Part shown: positions 36,758 through 47,400 of the stretch, one piece after another
Numbering within the stretch: position 1 is the first letter of the stretch
Layout: every line of letters starts with the position of its first letter
NCBI GenBank assembly: GCA_905221325.1
Contig: CAJNCS010000006.1
Span: 62,001 to 126,000, forward strand
Source of the DNA: a bacterium
Lineage (GTDB): Bacteria > Bacillota > Bacilli > Lactobacillales > Streptococcaceae
Direction: 5' to 3'
DNA: 64,000 nt
Made by a program: the position numbers and the translations under genes
The notes under the pieces: generated by a model
Told to the model about the DNA's origin: nothing
What the model saw: the letters and a program-made list of their open reading frames with translations, nothing else
The model's database searches: none

Positions 36758-37723
36758 TTGGTTTTATTGGTATTAGTGCTTTTGGGTTTGCTCATTCTAA
36801 TCTTAAAAAGGAGACAGAAAACTGCTAAAAAATCTGAAGGAAACGCCAAGAAAAGAAATTGGCTATTAATAGGTTGCTTATCCATAGTAATCCCAATCGT
36901 AATCTTCACAGTGCTTAGTCCTATTCTTGCTCTAATGGATATGTGGGGGCTATTTGCCCATGCAAGTCGAACTGAACTTGAGCAAGCTGTGCATCGTTCT
37001 TATCAAAATTACGGTCTTACAGGACAGTTTGAGTTAGAGGAATACGAGAAAAACTATACAAGCGTGGGAGGATTTATAATCCATGGTACCTACAGTGAAA
37101 ATATAGCCGGAAAAACCTATCAGGTTAAAACTCGATTTAAATACTATACTCGCTTTTCGGAAAATGAAACATATAGAAAGACAGATGCAGAGGTTGATTA
37201 CAAAAATTATAAAAAAATTTATGATGTTTTCCCAGAATTAGCCTATTTAGGTATTGAGGTTAGTCCAGGCACCAGCGAATTTTTAAAAACGCTGGACAGT
37301 TCAATCAAAGATCCTAAACTTCCTGATTTGAAGTATCAAGGTATTGGTTTTGAATTTAATAACCAATCTGATAATATCTATCTTTATAATGAAATATTAG
37401 AGGAAAATCAAAGCAAGGGCTAAGCTCTGCAAGGAATGTATCCCATGGATGCTCAATATCTTTTCCAAAAAGAGATTTTTATACCAACATTTGAATTTCA
37501 GTATTTCGTTCCGAAGGAAAAAAGAGATCTCTTGTATGCTGACTATCCTAAAGAGCTTGAAAGGCTCATGAAGGAATTTTTTGCCAACCAACCCCTACCA
37601 CGAGGCCTTTATGCTGTAAAAATTGCTAAGTATAAAGAGGATAAACTTGTCAGTGATAGTGGTGTATACTATGTGAGGATTGATAATCGTCAAGTTGCAA
37701 AGCTGTTGCAAAAATTAGAGTAG
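36758..37723 (+). pseudogene. Membrane-anchored protein gene interrupted by a stop codon
   Basis: The first part (TTG start at 36758, after AAAAAGGGGA) encodes 221 aa with TM helices near residues 1-16 and 34-60 and an outside domain. It ends at TAA 37421-37423. The same frame continues at once with ALQGMYPMDAQYLFQKEIF and stays open for 95 more residues from ATG 37436. This looks like one gene of about 321 codons with one nonsense change, although the second part has a possible start of its own. I do not recognise the family. Confidence 0.6.
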
Positions 37724-37858
37724 GAGTTGCTAGGGATAGGTCAGTCTAACGATATTTTTACTAAGAAGAGAAGGGGAGATTTGTCAGTTTATCCAAGATT
37801 TTAGCTGGAGTCAACATACAAAAATTTGAGTGTGGATAATGATGGAAGAGGATTTGTA

Positions 37859-38371
37859 ATGATCAGTTTAGAGTTGCTGTCTGAAGAAAATAGTCTAGAC
37901 GTTTATTCTTTTGAAAAAGAAAATCGGGAGTATTTTGAACGAAATTTACCTCCTAGACCAGCTAACTATTTTGATTTAGAAGGTTTTAAAGAAATTACAA
38001 GGGACTTGTTGACGGAACAAACGAATCGTGATGTCTACATGCATCTCATTAGAGATTCGCAAGGTGTTATGGTCGGAAGAATCAATTTAAGTGTCTTAGA
38101 GAATGATCGAAATACAGCAGGACTTGGGTATAGGATTGGGGAAAATGTTACTAACTTAGGCTATGCCAGCGAAGCAGTTAAGCTCGTTTTAGACAAGGCC
38201 TTCACGACTTATGGTTTCAATAGAATCATTGCAGGAACGGCAACGGGTAATCTGGCCTCTCAGAGAGTGCTTTTAAAAAATGGCTTCACCTTTAGTAGGA
38301 TCATAGAAAATGACTTACAAATTCATAATGAGTGGATTCATACAGCAGTATTTGAGATAACGAGACCATAA
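37859..38371 (+). CDS. GNAT acetyltransferase, RimJ/RimL type
   Basis: The 170-aa protein has the RimJ/RimL pattern: an N-terminal substrate region with NREYFERNLPPRP, then GYRIGENVTNLGYASEAVKLVLDKAF (acetyl-CoA loop) and NLASQRVLLKNGF near the C-terminus. Members acetylate ribosomal protein N-termini or antibiotics; the target here is unknown. The ATG at 37859 follows GGAAGAGG and is preferred over an upstream TTG. It stands alone between terminators. Confidence 0.85.
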   Translation: MISLELLSEENSLDVYSFEKENREYFERNLPPRPANYFDLEGFKEITRDLLTEQTNRDVYMHLIRDSQGVMVGRINLSVLENDRNTAGLGYRIGENVTNLGYASEAVKLVLDKAFTTYGFNRIIAGTATGNLASQRVLLKNGFTFSRIIENDLQIHNEWIHTAVFEITRP

Positions 38372-38424
38372 TATCATCATTTCCAGTCTACTGACAAGGT
38401 TAATGGAGTCATCAATCTTTCCGG

Positions 38425-38456
38425 ACATTCAAGAATGTTTTCTTGGATGTTTTTTG
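38425..38456 (+). terminator. Terminator of the acetyltransferase gene
   Basis: ACATTCAAGAA pairs with TTCTTGGATGT around TGTT and is followed by TTTTTTG. Confidence 0.82.
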
Positions 38457-38498
38457 TTTAGAATCTCCGGGTATGTCTGTTAAAATTTGTTTTTCCCA

Positions 38499-38528
38499 GT
38501 GGACAATCGTCCACTTTTTTTATATAAT
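38499..38528 (+). promoter_or_regulatory. SOS-like promoter with palindromic operator over the -35
   Basis: TGGACA (38500-38505) and TATAAT (38523-38528) are 17 bases apart. The perfect palindrome GTGGAC-AATC-GTCCAC (38499-38514) covers the -35, where the S24 regulator encoded downstream would repress. Further on GGTTGAG (38545-38551) can pair with CTCAACC (38567-38573) in the leader. Confidence 0.75.
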
Positions 38529-38632
38529 AAAACTAAACCGAATTGGTTGAGTTTTGGAGATGTAAGCTCAACCGTCGATTTGTTTTTCTAAGAGAGATAT
38601 TCTCAATAAAACATCACACTAGGGGGTGAATC

Positions 38633-39319
38633 ATGTACCAACCAGAAAAACTCAAGGCTCGGAGAAAAGAGTTAAAATTGACACAGAAGGAAATTGCAGA
38701 GGAATTAGGGATTAGTTTTCAGGCTTACTCGGCTTGGGAACGTGGAATTAAGGAACCATCCAAGGAGAAGGTTGCCCGGCTAGAAAATATTTTAAAGGTG
38801 GCAAAGGGATATTTCACTCAGATCGAGATTGTTCGTCTCTACAATAGTCTATCCAAGCAAGGGAAGGACAAGGTTGTGCTTTATGCTCGCAACCTAGCTC
38901 AAGAGGAACAAACTCAGAAGGTGGCGACCATGCCAGAGCGCCTCTATGAGTACCGTGTCTACGAACGCATGTCAGCAGGGATCGGGGCTTCGGTCTACGA
39001 TGACAAGAATTTTGATACGGTCTACTTTAACGAGGAGTTGGCCCATGATTTTGCGTCCTGGGTGGCTGGGGACTCTATGGAACCTAAATATCAAAATGGT
39101 TCGGTGGCTCTGATTCGAGAGACGGGATTTGACTATGACGGGGCAGTTTATGCAGTGGTCTGCAACAACCAGACCTATATCAAACGGGTTTATCGGGAGG
39201 AAGATGGCTTGCGTCTGGTATCGATCAATCCTAAATACAAGGACATTTTCATCTCCTATGAAGAAGATCCTCGGATTGTGGGGATTATCGTTGGGAATTT
39301 TGTGCCGATGGAGGGTTAG
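38633..39319 (+). CDS. XRE-family regulator with S24 (LexA-like) peptidase domain
   Basis: The 228-aa protein has an N-terminal helix-turn-helix (residues 1-60, LTQKEIAEELGISFQAYSAWE) and a C-terminal S24 domain. The catalytic serine is in GDSMEP (about residue 148) and the lysine in TYIKRVY (about residue 184). It resembles HdiR of Lactococcus: RecA-DNA filaments trigger self-cleavage, releasing the operon. The likely target is the palindrome over its own -35. It is the first gene of an operon with a Y-family polymerase, 3 bases downstream. Confidence 0.9.
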   Translation: MYQPEKLKARRKELKLTQKEIAEELGISFQAYSAWERGIKEPSKEKVARLENILKVAKGYFTQIEIVRLYNSLSKQGKDKVVLYARNLAQEEQTQKVATMPERLYEYRVYERMSAGIGASVYDDKNFDTVYFNEELAHDFASWVAGDSMEPKYQNGSVALIRETGFDYDGAVYAVVCNNQTYIKRVYREEDGLRLVSINPKYKDIFISYEEDPRIVGIIVGNFVPMEG

Positions 39320-39322
39320 CCT

Positions 39323-40738
39323 ATGGGCTACTTTGATTATTCCAGAGAGCCCAAAAGTGATATTGCCTTTGTCGATATGAAATCTTTTTATGCCAGTGTC
39401 GAGTGTGTGAAAAGGGGATTGCATCCGCTGAAGACCTCGCTTTGTGTCATGAGTCGCGCGGATAATTCTACTGGTCTTATCCTAGCCTCCTCTCCCATGT
39501 TTAAGAAGATTTTTGGCAAGTCAAATGTTGGCCGGGCCTATGATCTGCCCTTTGATATCAAGAGCCGCAAATTTTCCTACTATAATGCCAGAAAGCAGGG
39601 GTTGCCTACAGATTCAGACTATGTTCGTTACATCGAAGATTGGGCCCAAGTCACCTTGATTGTCCCTCCTCGGATGGACGAGTACATCGCAGTCAATATG
39701 GAAATCCAGCGAATCTTTCAAAACTATGGTAGTCCAGATGATATTTATCCCTACTCTATCGATGAGGGCTTTATCGATCTGACCAGTTCGCTCAACTATT
39801 TCATCCCAGACAAGAGTCTCTCTCGCAAAGACAAGCTGGATCTGCTTTCTGCTCGTATTCAGAGGGATATTTGGAGGCAGACAGGGATCTACTCTACAGT
39901 GGGTATGTCCAATGCCAATCCCTTACTGGCCAAGTTGGCACTGGATAATGAGGCCAAGCACACCCCGACCATGAGGGCCAACTGGTCTTACCAGGATGTG
40001 GAAGAGAAGGTCTGGGCCATTCCCAAGATGACGGACTTTTGGGGGATTGGCAGGCGGATGGAGAAACGCTTACATGCTCTGGGGATTTTTTCCATCAAGG
40101 AATTGGCAACCAGCAATCCCGACCAGCTAAAGAAAGTTCTGGGTCAGGCTGGCTTGCGTTTGTGGTTTCATGCGAACGGGATTGATGAGAGCAATGTTCA
40201 TAAGCCCTATAAAGCCAAGTCCCAGGGGTTGGGAAATTCTCAAATTTTACCGAGAGACTACGTGAAGTTACGGGATATCGAAATTATTCTCCGAGAAATG
40301 GCAGAGCAGGTGGCTATTAGATTGAGAAGGGTGGGAAAGAAAACAACCCTTGTCTCTATCTATGTCGGTTTCTCTAAAGAGGAGGTTAGGCCGTCTATTC
40401 ACACACAAATGAAGGTCGAACCTACCAATAATACAGCTATCTTAACGGATTATGTTTTGAAGTTATTTCATAACAAATACACTTCTGGGGCGGTCAGAAG
40501 TGTTGGAGTCAACTATTCAGGATTTGTGGACGAGTCCTTTGGTTTGATCTCCCTCTTTGATTATGTTGACAAGTTAGAAAAAGAAGAAAGGCTCCAGACG
40601 GCTATTGACTCCATTCGGGAACAATTTGGTTTCACTTCTCTCCTAAAGGCCAATGCACTGGAAGAAGCCTCTAGGAGTCTTGCCAGAAGCAAACTGATTG
40701 GTGGGCATTCTGCTGGAGAATTAGATGGATTACAATGA
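39323..40738 (+). CDS. Y-family DNA polymerase (UmuC/ImpB-like)
   Basis: The 471-aa translesion polymerase has the metal-binding VDMKSFYASVE motif near residue 17 and YSIDEGFIDL near residue 145, then helix-hairpin-helix (FWGIGRRMEKRLHALGI) and little-finger domains. It lacks a clear C-terminal clamp-binding peptide that I can place. It is the longer UvrX/UmuC-like type common on Gram-positive plasmids and integrative elements, so it may be of mobile origin. It copies damaged DNA with errors. GGAGGG precedes the start. Confidence 0.92.
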   Translation: MGYFDYSREPKSDIAFVDMKSFYASVECVKRGLHPLKTSLCVMSRADNSTGLILASSPMFKKIFGKSNVGRAYDLPFDIKSRKFSYYNARKQGLPTDSDYVRYIEDWAQVTLIVPPRMDEYIAVNMEIQRIFQNYGSPDDIYPYSIDEGFIDLTSSLNYFIPDKSLSRKDKLDLLSARIQRDIWRQTGIYSTVGMSNANPLLAKLALDNEAKHTPTMRANWSYQDVEEKVWAIPKMTDFWGIGRRMEKRLHALGIFSIKELATSNPDQLKKVLGQAGLRLWFHANGIDESNVHKPYKAKSQGLGNSQILPRDYVKLRDIEIILREMAEQVAIRLRRVGKKTTLVSIYVGFSKEEVRPSIHTQMKVEPTNNTAILTDYVLKLFHNKYTSGAVRSVGVNYSGFVDESFGLISLFDYVDKLEKEERLQTAIDSIREQFGFTSLLKANALEEASRSLARSKLIGGHSAGELDGLQ

Positions 40739-41097
40739 TTGATCGTTCTTATTTACCTTTTCAATCTGCGCGAGACTATCAAGATCCAGGGATGCAGAAG
40801 TGGATGGGCTTTTTCCTCTCAGAGCATACCAGCTCGCTTGGTGAAGAAAAAAATCGTGTTGATTTTTCGACGAATTTGAAATCAGTTGAGAAGCTACTCT
40901 TGCTTTCTCAGCTTTATGTTGGTCAATTGAAGGGATGTTTTGTTGTCAAGGAAAAGAAACAGAAAACCACTATCATTGGTGAAGTGAAAGAGTTGTCCTC
41001 TAAAACCTTATCTATTAGAACAAACGAGGGATATAGGCTGATAGAGATTGCAGATGTTTTAGAAATTCAACTGTGGGAGGAGGAGATTGATGATTAG
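40735..41097 (+). CDS. YolD-like protein
   Basis: The 120-aa protein has the YolD-like layout, with an N-terminal DRSYLPFQSARDYQDPGMQKW region and a C-terminal beta-rich part (GEVKELSSKTLSIRTNEGYRL ... IADVLEI). YolD proteins are usually encoded beside UvrX/YqjW-type Y-family polymerases and are thought to assist or regulate them. It overlaps the polymerase gene by 4 bases (ATGA), so it is coupled. Confidence 0.82.
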   Translation: MIDRSYLPFQSARDYQDPGMQKWMGFFLSEHTSSLGEEKNRVDFSTNLKSVEKLLLLSQLYVGQLKGCFVVKEKKQKTTIIGEVKELSSKTLSIRTNEGYRLIEIADVLEIQLWEEEIDD

Positions 41098-41230
41098 AAA
41101 AGAGATGCATGAAAACAAACTGCAGATGGACTATCCCTTGAACTCAACTAGCTTTGAAGATACGAGCAGAAGAGCGACTTCCATCGCAAGAGATAGTCAT
41201 ATAAGAAAAAAGCTTTATAGTTTTTGCTGA
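41090..41230 (+). CDS. Possible 46-aa protein at the end of the polymerase operon
   Basis: ATG at 41090 overlaps the end of the YolD-like gene by 8 bases and has a strong ribosome-binding site (GGGAGGAGGAG) in that gene. The frame encodes a basic peptide beginning MIRKEMHENKLQMDY and ends at TGA 41228-41230. No family is recognised. The coupling and site favour translation, but length alone gives no proof. Confidence 0.5.
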   Translation: MIRKEMHENKLQMDYPLNSTSFEDTSRRATSIARDSHIRKKLYSFC

Positions 41231-41305
41231 TAATTTTCTTGAAATCGTAGTTGAATTTGAAAACACTTATCCTCAATGATTATCTTATTTATAGATGTAT
41301 ACCAG

Positions 41306-41337
41306 AACATCCATGTAAATTTATGGATGTTTTTTTG
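41306..41337 (+). terminator. Terminator of the SOS-like polymerase operon
   Basis: AACATCCAT pairs with ATGGATGTT and is followed by TTTTTTG. Confidence 0.88.
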
Positions 41338-41354
41338 CTTGCCATTGATAAAAA

Positions 41355-41378
41355 AGAGAAGACCAGATGGTCTTCTCT
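41355..41378 (-). terminator. Terminator of the GH29 surface-protein gene
   Basis: AGAGAAGACC-AGAT-GGTCTTCTCT is a perfect 10-bp stem. Read on the minus strand it is followed by TTTTTTAT. Confidence 0.85.
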
Positions 41379-41422
41379 ACGGGGGAACTGAAATATGGGA
41401 AAGAATTAATCAAAGATTGTTA

Positions 41423-44400
41423 TTAGTCTTTGAAATTCTTTTGGAAGATGAGGAGAGACAAGATAGAAGTGATGGCTGCCAAGAAGAGGAAGGCAGTTGC
41501 TTCTTGTTCTCCAGTCGCTGGGAGTTGTCTTTCCTTGTCTTGTTTAACTGTAGTTGTAACAGGAACTTTTTCATCTTTTGCTGGTGAACTGTCTGTTACG
41601 ACTGGAGTAGTCTCTATTGGTAGGACATACTCAGGAAGAGTTACAACTGGTGGCGCTTCTGTTCCAACTGAGCTTTGTTTGATACCAACCTCAATCACTC
41701 GCTCTTGAGCTGGAGTTGTTTCCGTTTGGACAACCTTGCGCTTGTCACCGTCTACTTCAACATACTCGACTAGCAGACCGTCCTTACCTTCTGATAGAAC
41801 TTGCTCTTTTCCTTTGTCTAATTGTGGGTTTTCGCGACGGATAGTCTTGAACGGTATTGTCTTATTGACGATTTCCAAACTTGGAAGTGTAAAGATAAGA
41901 TCCTTGACCCCTTCCTCAGGACTTGAAGAAGTAATCGGTTTTTCAGGTTGAGCTGGTAGAGGGTGCTCAGGAAGAGTCACAACTGGTGGCGCCTCTGTTC
42001 CAACTGAGCTTTGTTTGCTACCTACCTCAATCACTCGATCTTGAGCTGGTGTTGCTTCTGTTTGGAGAACCTTACGATTGTCACCGTCCACTTCAACATA
42101 CTCGACTAAGAGACCGTCCTTACCTTCTGATAGAACTTGCTCTTTTCCTTTGTCTAGTAGGGCATTTTCGCGACGGATAGTCTTGAACGGCACGGCCTTA
42201 TTGACAATTTCCAAACTTGGAAGTGTAAAGACAAGGTTCTTAACTCCTTCTTCAGGAGATGAAGAAGTAATCGGTTTTTCTGGTTGAGCTGGTTTTTCAG
42301 GCTCAGCTGGTTTTTCAGGCTCAGCCGGTTTCTCAGACTCAGCCGGTTTCTCAGGCTCAGCTGGTTTTTCAGGCTCAGCTGGTTTTTCCGGTTCAGCCGG
42401 TTTCTCAGGCTCAGCCGGTTTCTCAGGCTCAGCTGGCTTCTCAGGTTCAGCCGGTTTCTCAGGCTCAGCTGGTTTTTCAGGTTCAGCCGGTTTCTCAGGC
42501 CCAGCTGGTTTCTCAGGTTCAGCCGGTTTCTCAGGCCCAGCTGGTTTCTCAGGTTCAGCCGGTTTCTCAGGCTTAGCTGCTTCAAGCTTGCTAATTTGTT
42601 CAAGAGCGGATTCTAGCGCTTTATTAACTTCTTCTTGAGTCTTGGCCTCTTGAATTGCAGCAATTGCTTGGTTTGCAAGTTCAATTAATTTCTTCTTAGC
42701 TTCATTGTTAGAACCAAGCTCACCGACTTTTTTCTCGATGGCTTCTGTCAAGCTAGCCATGGCCTTATTGTATTCGATTTCCGGCTGTTTCGGTTCAGCT
42801 GGTTGCTCAGGTTTCTCAGGTTCTTCTGGCTGTTTCGGTTGCTCTGGACTAGGCTCCTCTTGGCCTCTTTGATAGTTCTCATCCTTGGATAGAATATCTT
42901 GTAGGGCACTGACTGTCAACATGACTTCTTGAACATCCACTGCATCAGCACTGAGTTGGTTTCTCAATTTTTCTAGATTTGCTTGGAAAGCTTGGCGTGC
43001 AGTAGCCGTATTTTTCAAGCCTGCTGGGTCAAAGTTGGACAGATCATCTTTCCATTTTGAGATAGACTGGATGATATCTGCCTTGCTGTAGAGTTCGCTT
43101 CCTTCACCACGAGTGATGAATTGATCCACCTGAATACCGATATTTCGAGACAAATCGTTTCGATCAGGATCGAGTTGAAGGGTGACTGCGTGCAAGTTTT
43201 CGTCCAGACCTTTTAGGCTAACCAGAGTTTGATTGCCTTGGCGTTGGGCAGCATGACCGCTAAAGTATTTCTTACCATCAATAGTTGAAGCATTTCCCAT
43301 GCCATCTTGGTAAGGGACTTCTTTACCATCTAAGAAGACCTTGTAGATACCGTGACCTGGGTCTACAAATCCCTTGATGTCAAGTCCAGTACCGTAGAAG
43401 TAAGCTGTGACAGTTGTCTTTTTCTTTTGTTCGTCAGTTAAGCGACCAAAGGAAGCCCAAGACTCTGTCTTTTGGTACTTATCTGCCGAATTGGTTTCAT
43501 GGTGCCAGCCAGGACTGTAATCCAACTGACTAGCTTGGTCATCATAACTTGTTTGGTCCTTGATCAGCAATTCAGCTTTCATCACTTGGATGGTTGCATC
43601 GGTAGCGAAACCGAGCAGGGCACCATCAGTGACAGAAGTGAGCTTGGCTTTAAAGTCAAAGATAGAGTCGGCTTGTTCTGTAAAGTCAATCGTTGGGATG
43701 GTAACAGTCTTTTCTGTTTCTCCATCTTTAAAGGTCACATCTTGAGTTGTATCTTGGTAAACTTTACCGTGAACCCCAGTTCCAGGTTCTGTGATGAAGC
43801 GAACAGTAGCAGCCCCCTTGCTTCCACCAACACGTTTAATCTTAACAGTGACTGGTTTTCCTTTTTCGACTTCGTAGTTGGTAGACTCGAGTTCAAACAT
43901 CCCTTTACTATCATTGTTTAGGGTGTAGATTCCTTCTGTAGCAATTGGTTCGCCTGTTTTGTTTACAAGGGTAATAGTGTGTTGGCCTGGTGCTAAATCG
44001 CCTGTCTCAAAGACTTTTTGGCTGCGTTTACGGCTAGCATTCTTAGTTTGCACATCTGCAACCTTTTGACCATCAACGTAGACGGACATTTCTCCATGAC
44101 CAGGATCGACCGTAGAGACGACATAGGCCTTGGTTCCTGTAAAGGTATAGCTTGCTTTGGCATCTTTTTGATTGGTCCACATAGAAGTGCCACGAACGCC
44201 TTCAGATTCATTATACCAAGTTGTTCCAGCTGTATCTGCCGTTGTGTTTGAGTGGTATTCAAGTCCAAGAGGGTAGCCATCTGTCTTTTCAATGCTGCTT
44301 GGTGTCTTGTAGACTGAGAAGTTGGTTAAGATTGGGGTTGCTTGAGCACCGGTGATGGTTACACGGATTTTTTGTGCTTCAACAGGCTTGCCTTGAACCA

Positions 44401-47400
44401 AGCGACGGTAACCAACGGTCGAACCTTCGCCATATGTCACCCAACGTCCGTTGATTTCGACTTCAATCTTGAAACCAGAGATACGTTGCCCTTTGGCGAT
44501 GTCTTCCTTGAGTTCAACGACGTCAAAGCGTCTCTTTTGTCCCAAATCGACTGTAAAGCTACCGGTTGTGGCATCATTTGAGAGGGCCCAGCTGGTGTCA
44601 TCTTTACCGTCTGTGAGGTGGCTTTCTTTGTAGAGGTGGTTTTGACGAGTAGAACTTGCTGTTACAGTCGCGCCTTTGGCAAAGTCAGTCGCATACATTT
44701 GGTCTAGGGTTGCCTTGAATTCCTTCAAGCGAGTCACATCCGCATCAGCAAATTTTCCTTCTTTATTTGGTGGAATGTTGAGAAGGAGTGGGGTTCCACG
44801 ACCAACAGACTTGAAGTAGATATCCATCAACTCTTTGAGTGATTTCGGCTGTTGATTGTCATGATAGAACCAGCCTGAACGGATCGAAACGTCAGCTTCC
44901 CCTACAGAGTACATATCACCATCAGGGTCACCATGGTTGAGGTATTCGTTTTTTACATCGTCTGTGATGTTGGCCCGTTTGACTTTATGCCATACAGGGT
45001 CACCTGCGATCCCCCGTTCATTTCCGATCCAGCGAACACTTGTCGGCTGAGCAGAGAAAATGGCAATATCTCCTTCAGCTTCTTTGATGTATTTGAACCA
45101 TTCATCAAAGGTATAGGTTACTTTTTGGGCACCGCTACCACGCGCACCGTCCATCCAAACCTCGATAAATTTCCCTTTGTTACCGTATTTCGGATTACCA
45201 AGGATTTCTTTCAGCTGGTTGAGATAGTATTGGTTGTATTCCTTTTCGGTTGCAACATGGTATTTAGGATGGTTGGCATCCCATGGTGATAGATAAACAC
45301 CCATATTCATGTCATACTTGCTAGCAGACTTGGAAACTTCTTCGAGAAGGTCACCCTTTCCATCTTTCCATGGGCTAGCAGCTACGGTATGGTTGGTGTA
45401 CTTAGATGGATAAGCAACGAAACCGTCGTGGTGTTTAACCACCATAATGGTTCGTTTGAAGCCCGTTTCCTTCAGAGTACGGATCCATTGGTCTGTATCC
45501 AAGTTGGTTGGATTGAAGTATCGGGGGTCTTCTTTCCCATTTCCCCATTCAGAATTGGTATAAGTGTTCATTCCGTAGTGGATGAAGGCTGCCAATTCTT
45601 CCTTGTGGTAATCGAGTTGAGCCTTGCTTGGAAGAGGTCCATGATTGCCAATCTCAGTTTCTTTGTCTTCTGGATGAGCGACTGGTGGAGTCGGTGTCGT
45701 TGGATTGGATGTGTCAGCGATTGGCTCGTATTCAAAGACGACTTCATTCACACCTTTTTGCTGGATGGTTGCTTCCAGGCTAGTCTTGACTGGACGGTAG
45801 CCAGCAATGTCTTTTGCATGGAAGGTGTTGACAAAGGAAACATCGTACTCTTGACCGTCATTGTTATCAACTGTCGTTTCCGCTAGTTCAGTAGTTGTTC
45901 CTTTTTGACGGTAGTAAACTTTGAAGGAACCTTTATTGACTTTATAGACTACCTTGATAACACGGGTTCCAGGAGCTGTTTTGCTAACGACATTGTGGTT
46001 CCACTCGTCTTTTAGTTGCTTCTGAATCTCGACCCCATCAATGGAAAGAATCTGGTATTTCTCTAGGTTTTGCTTGTAGAATTTGGTTGGAGTGATTGCT
46101 TTCTTGAAATCATAGTCAAAGCCAGTTCCCACTTCTGTTTTGTCTAAGAAAGTATCATTTTCTTTGACTGCATTGCCTGCTTCGTCCACGTGCTGGATAA
46201 CGACACGTCCGTAATCAATTCCCTTGACTAGAGTAGCGACACCGCTCTCATCAAAGGAGTACTGATTTTCTCCGATGACAGCTGTTTTATTTCTGAGCAT
46301 TTCACCTTCGGGTGTAAAGTAGTAACGTTTGCCATTATCCCCTTGATACCAGCCCTTGACACCATATTTGTCAATGATATCTTTGACCCATTTGAGTTGT
46401 TCAGGAGAGAGGACAAGTCCACCACCAAAGCGGTCTTTCTCAGGGACACCGTTGTCAACCGTTCCGTGTTGGTGTACGCCGATGACTTTTCCATCACCAT
46501 TGATAATTCCGCCACCAGACAAACCAGATACAGAAGTTGTTTGGTAAGTGATGCCAGTAGCTCCCTTGTCATCATAAGGATCGACGGATTTTACCTTGCC
46601 GTCAGCCTTATAGAGTTGGCCAGCTACGATAGGCTGTTTGAGTTCTTTCGAACTAGAGTCAGTTGGATAACCAATCGTGCTGACAGGGTCTCCTGCTTTG
46701 TAAGTCTTATGCTCAGCGAGTGGTACAAAAGTTGCTGCTTTATTTGGGCTTGCAATTTGTATAGGGACAGGTGCTACAACTGCTGCCAAGTCATTTTGAT
46801 ATCCCTTGCTAAATTCTTCTTTGTTCCAGAAGTGGATATCTTTCTCTTGAAAGAGTGTGGTATTTCCTGAATTTGGCTGAGAATTTTTAACGGGAGCGTT
46901 GGATCCTAGATTGTAATAGAAGCGCGCAGAATCTCCGCCACGAACATGACCTTCTTTATCCAAAAAGTTATGAACAACTGTCAAGAAGACGTTAGGGGCT
47001 ACGAAAATACCAGACCCAGAAACGATGTATTGTTGAGAACCGCCATTGTAAATACTATAGACCATAGTTGCAGCAGTAGCAGGTTGTCCCTCGTAGTTGA
47101 TGTGCTTGAGGTCTTGCCCACCGTTAATGATGGCACGGTTTCCGTTCTCGGCTTCCTTTGGAGTTTCTTCCTTAGCCTTTAGAATGCTCTCAGTTTCTAC
47201 TTTAGGACTAGCTTTCTGTTCAACGATAGTCTTTGTATCGAGTTCTTTGACAGGTGTGTCGGGGTAGGCACGGTCCTGAATGTCTTCGGGGAGCAAGTCA
47301 GCACTGTTGGTATCTGCAACAGGTGTTTCTTGTTTTTCAGTCTCTACACGGCCTTCTTCTTTGACTGGTTCAGCCTTGGTCTCTTCTATATCTGCTACTT

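Noticed and set aside
42154..42616. Long frames on both strands across the 18-bp repeats, and possible CRISPR-like array
   Set aside because: They are shadows of the EKPAEP coding repeats; the units are contiguous without spacers and in frame with the surface-protein gene.
43472..46870. Several plus-strand frames of 60-175 codons inside the GH29 gene
   Set aside because: They are antisense to a clearly coding frame with conserved domains and have no initiation signals.
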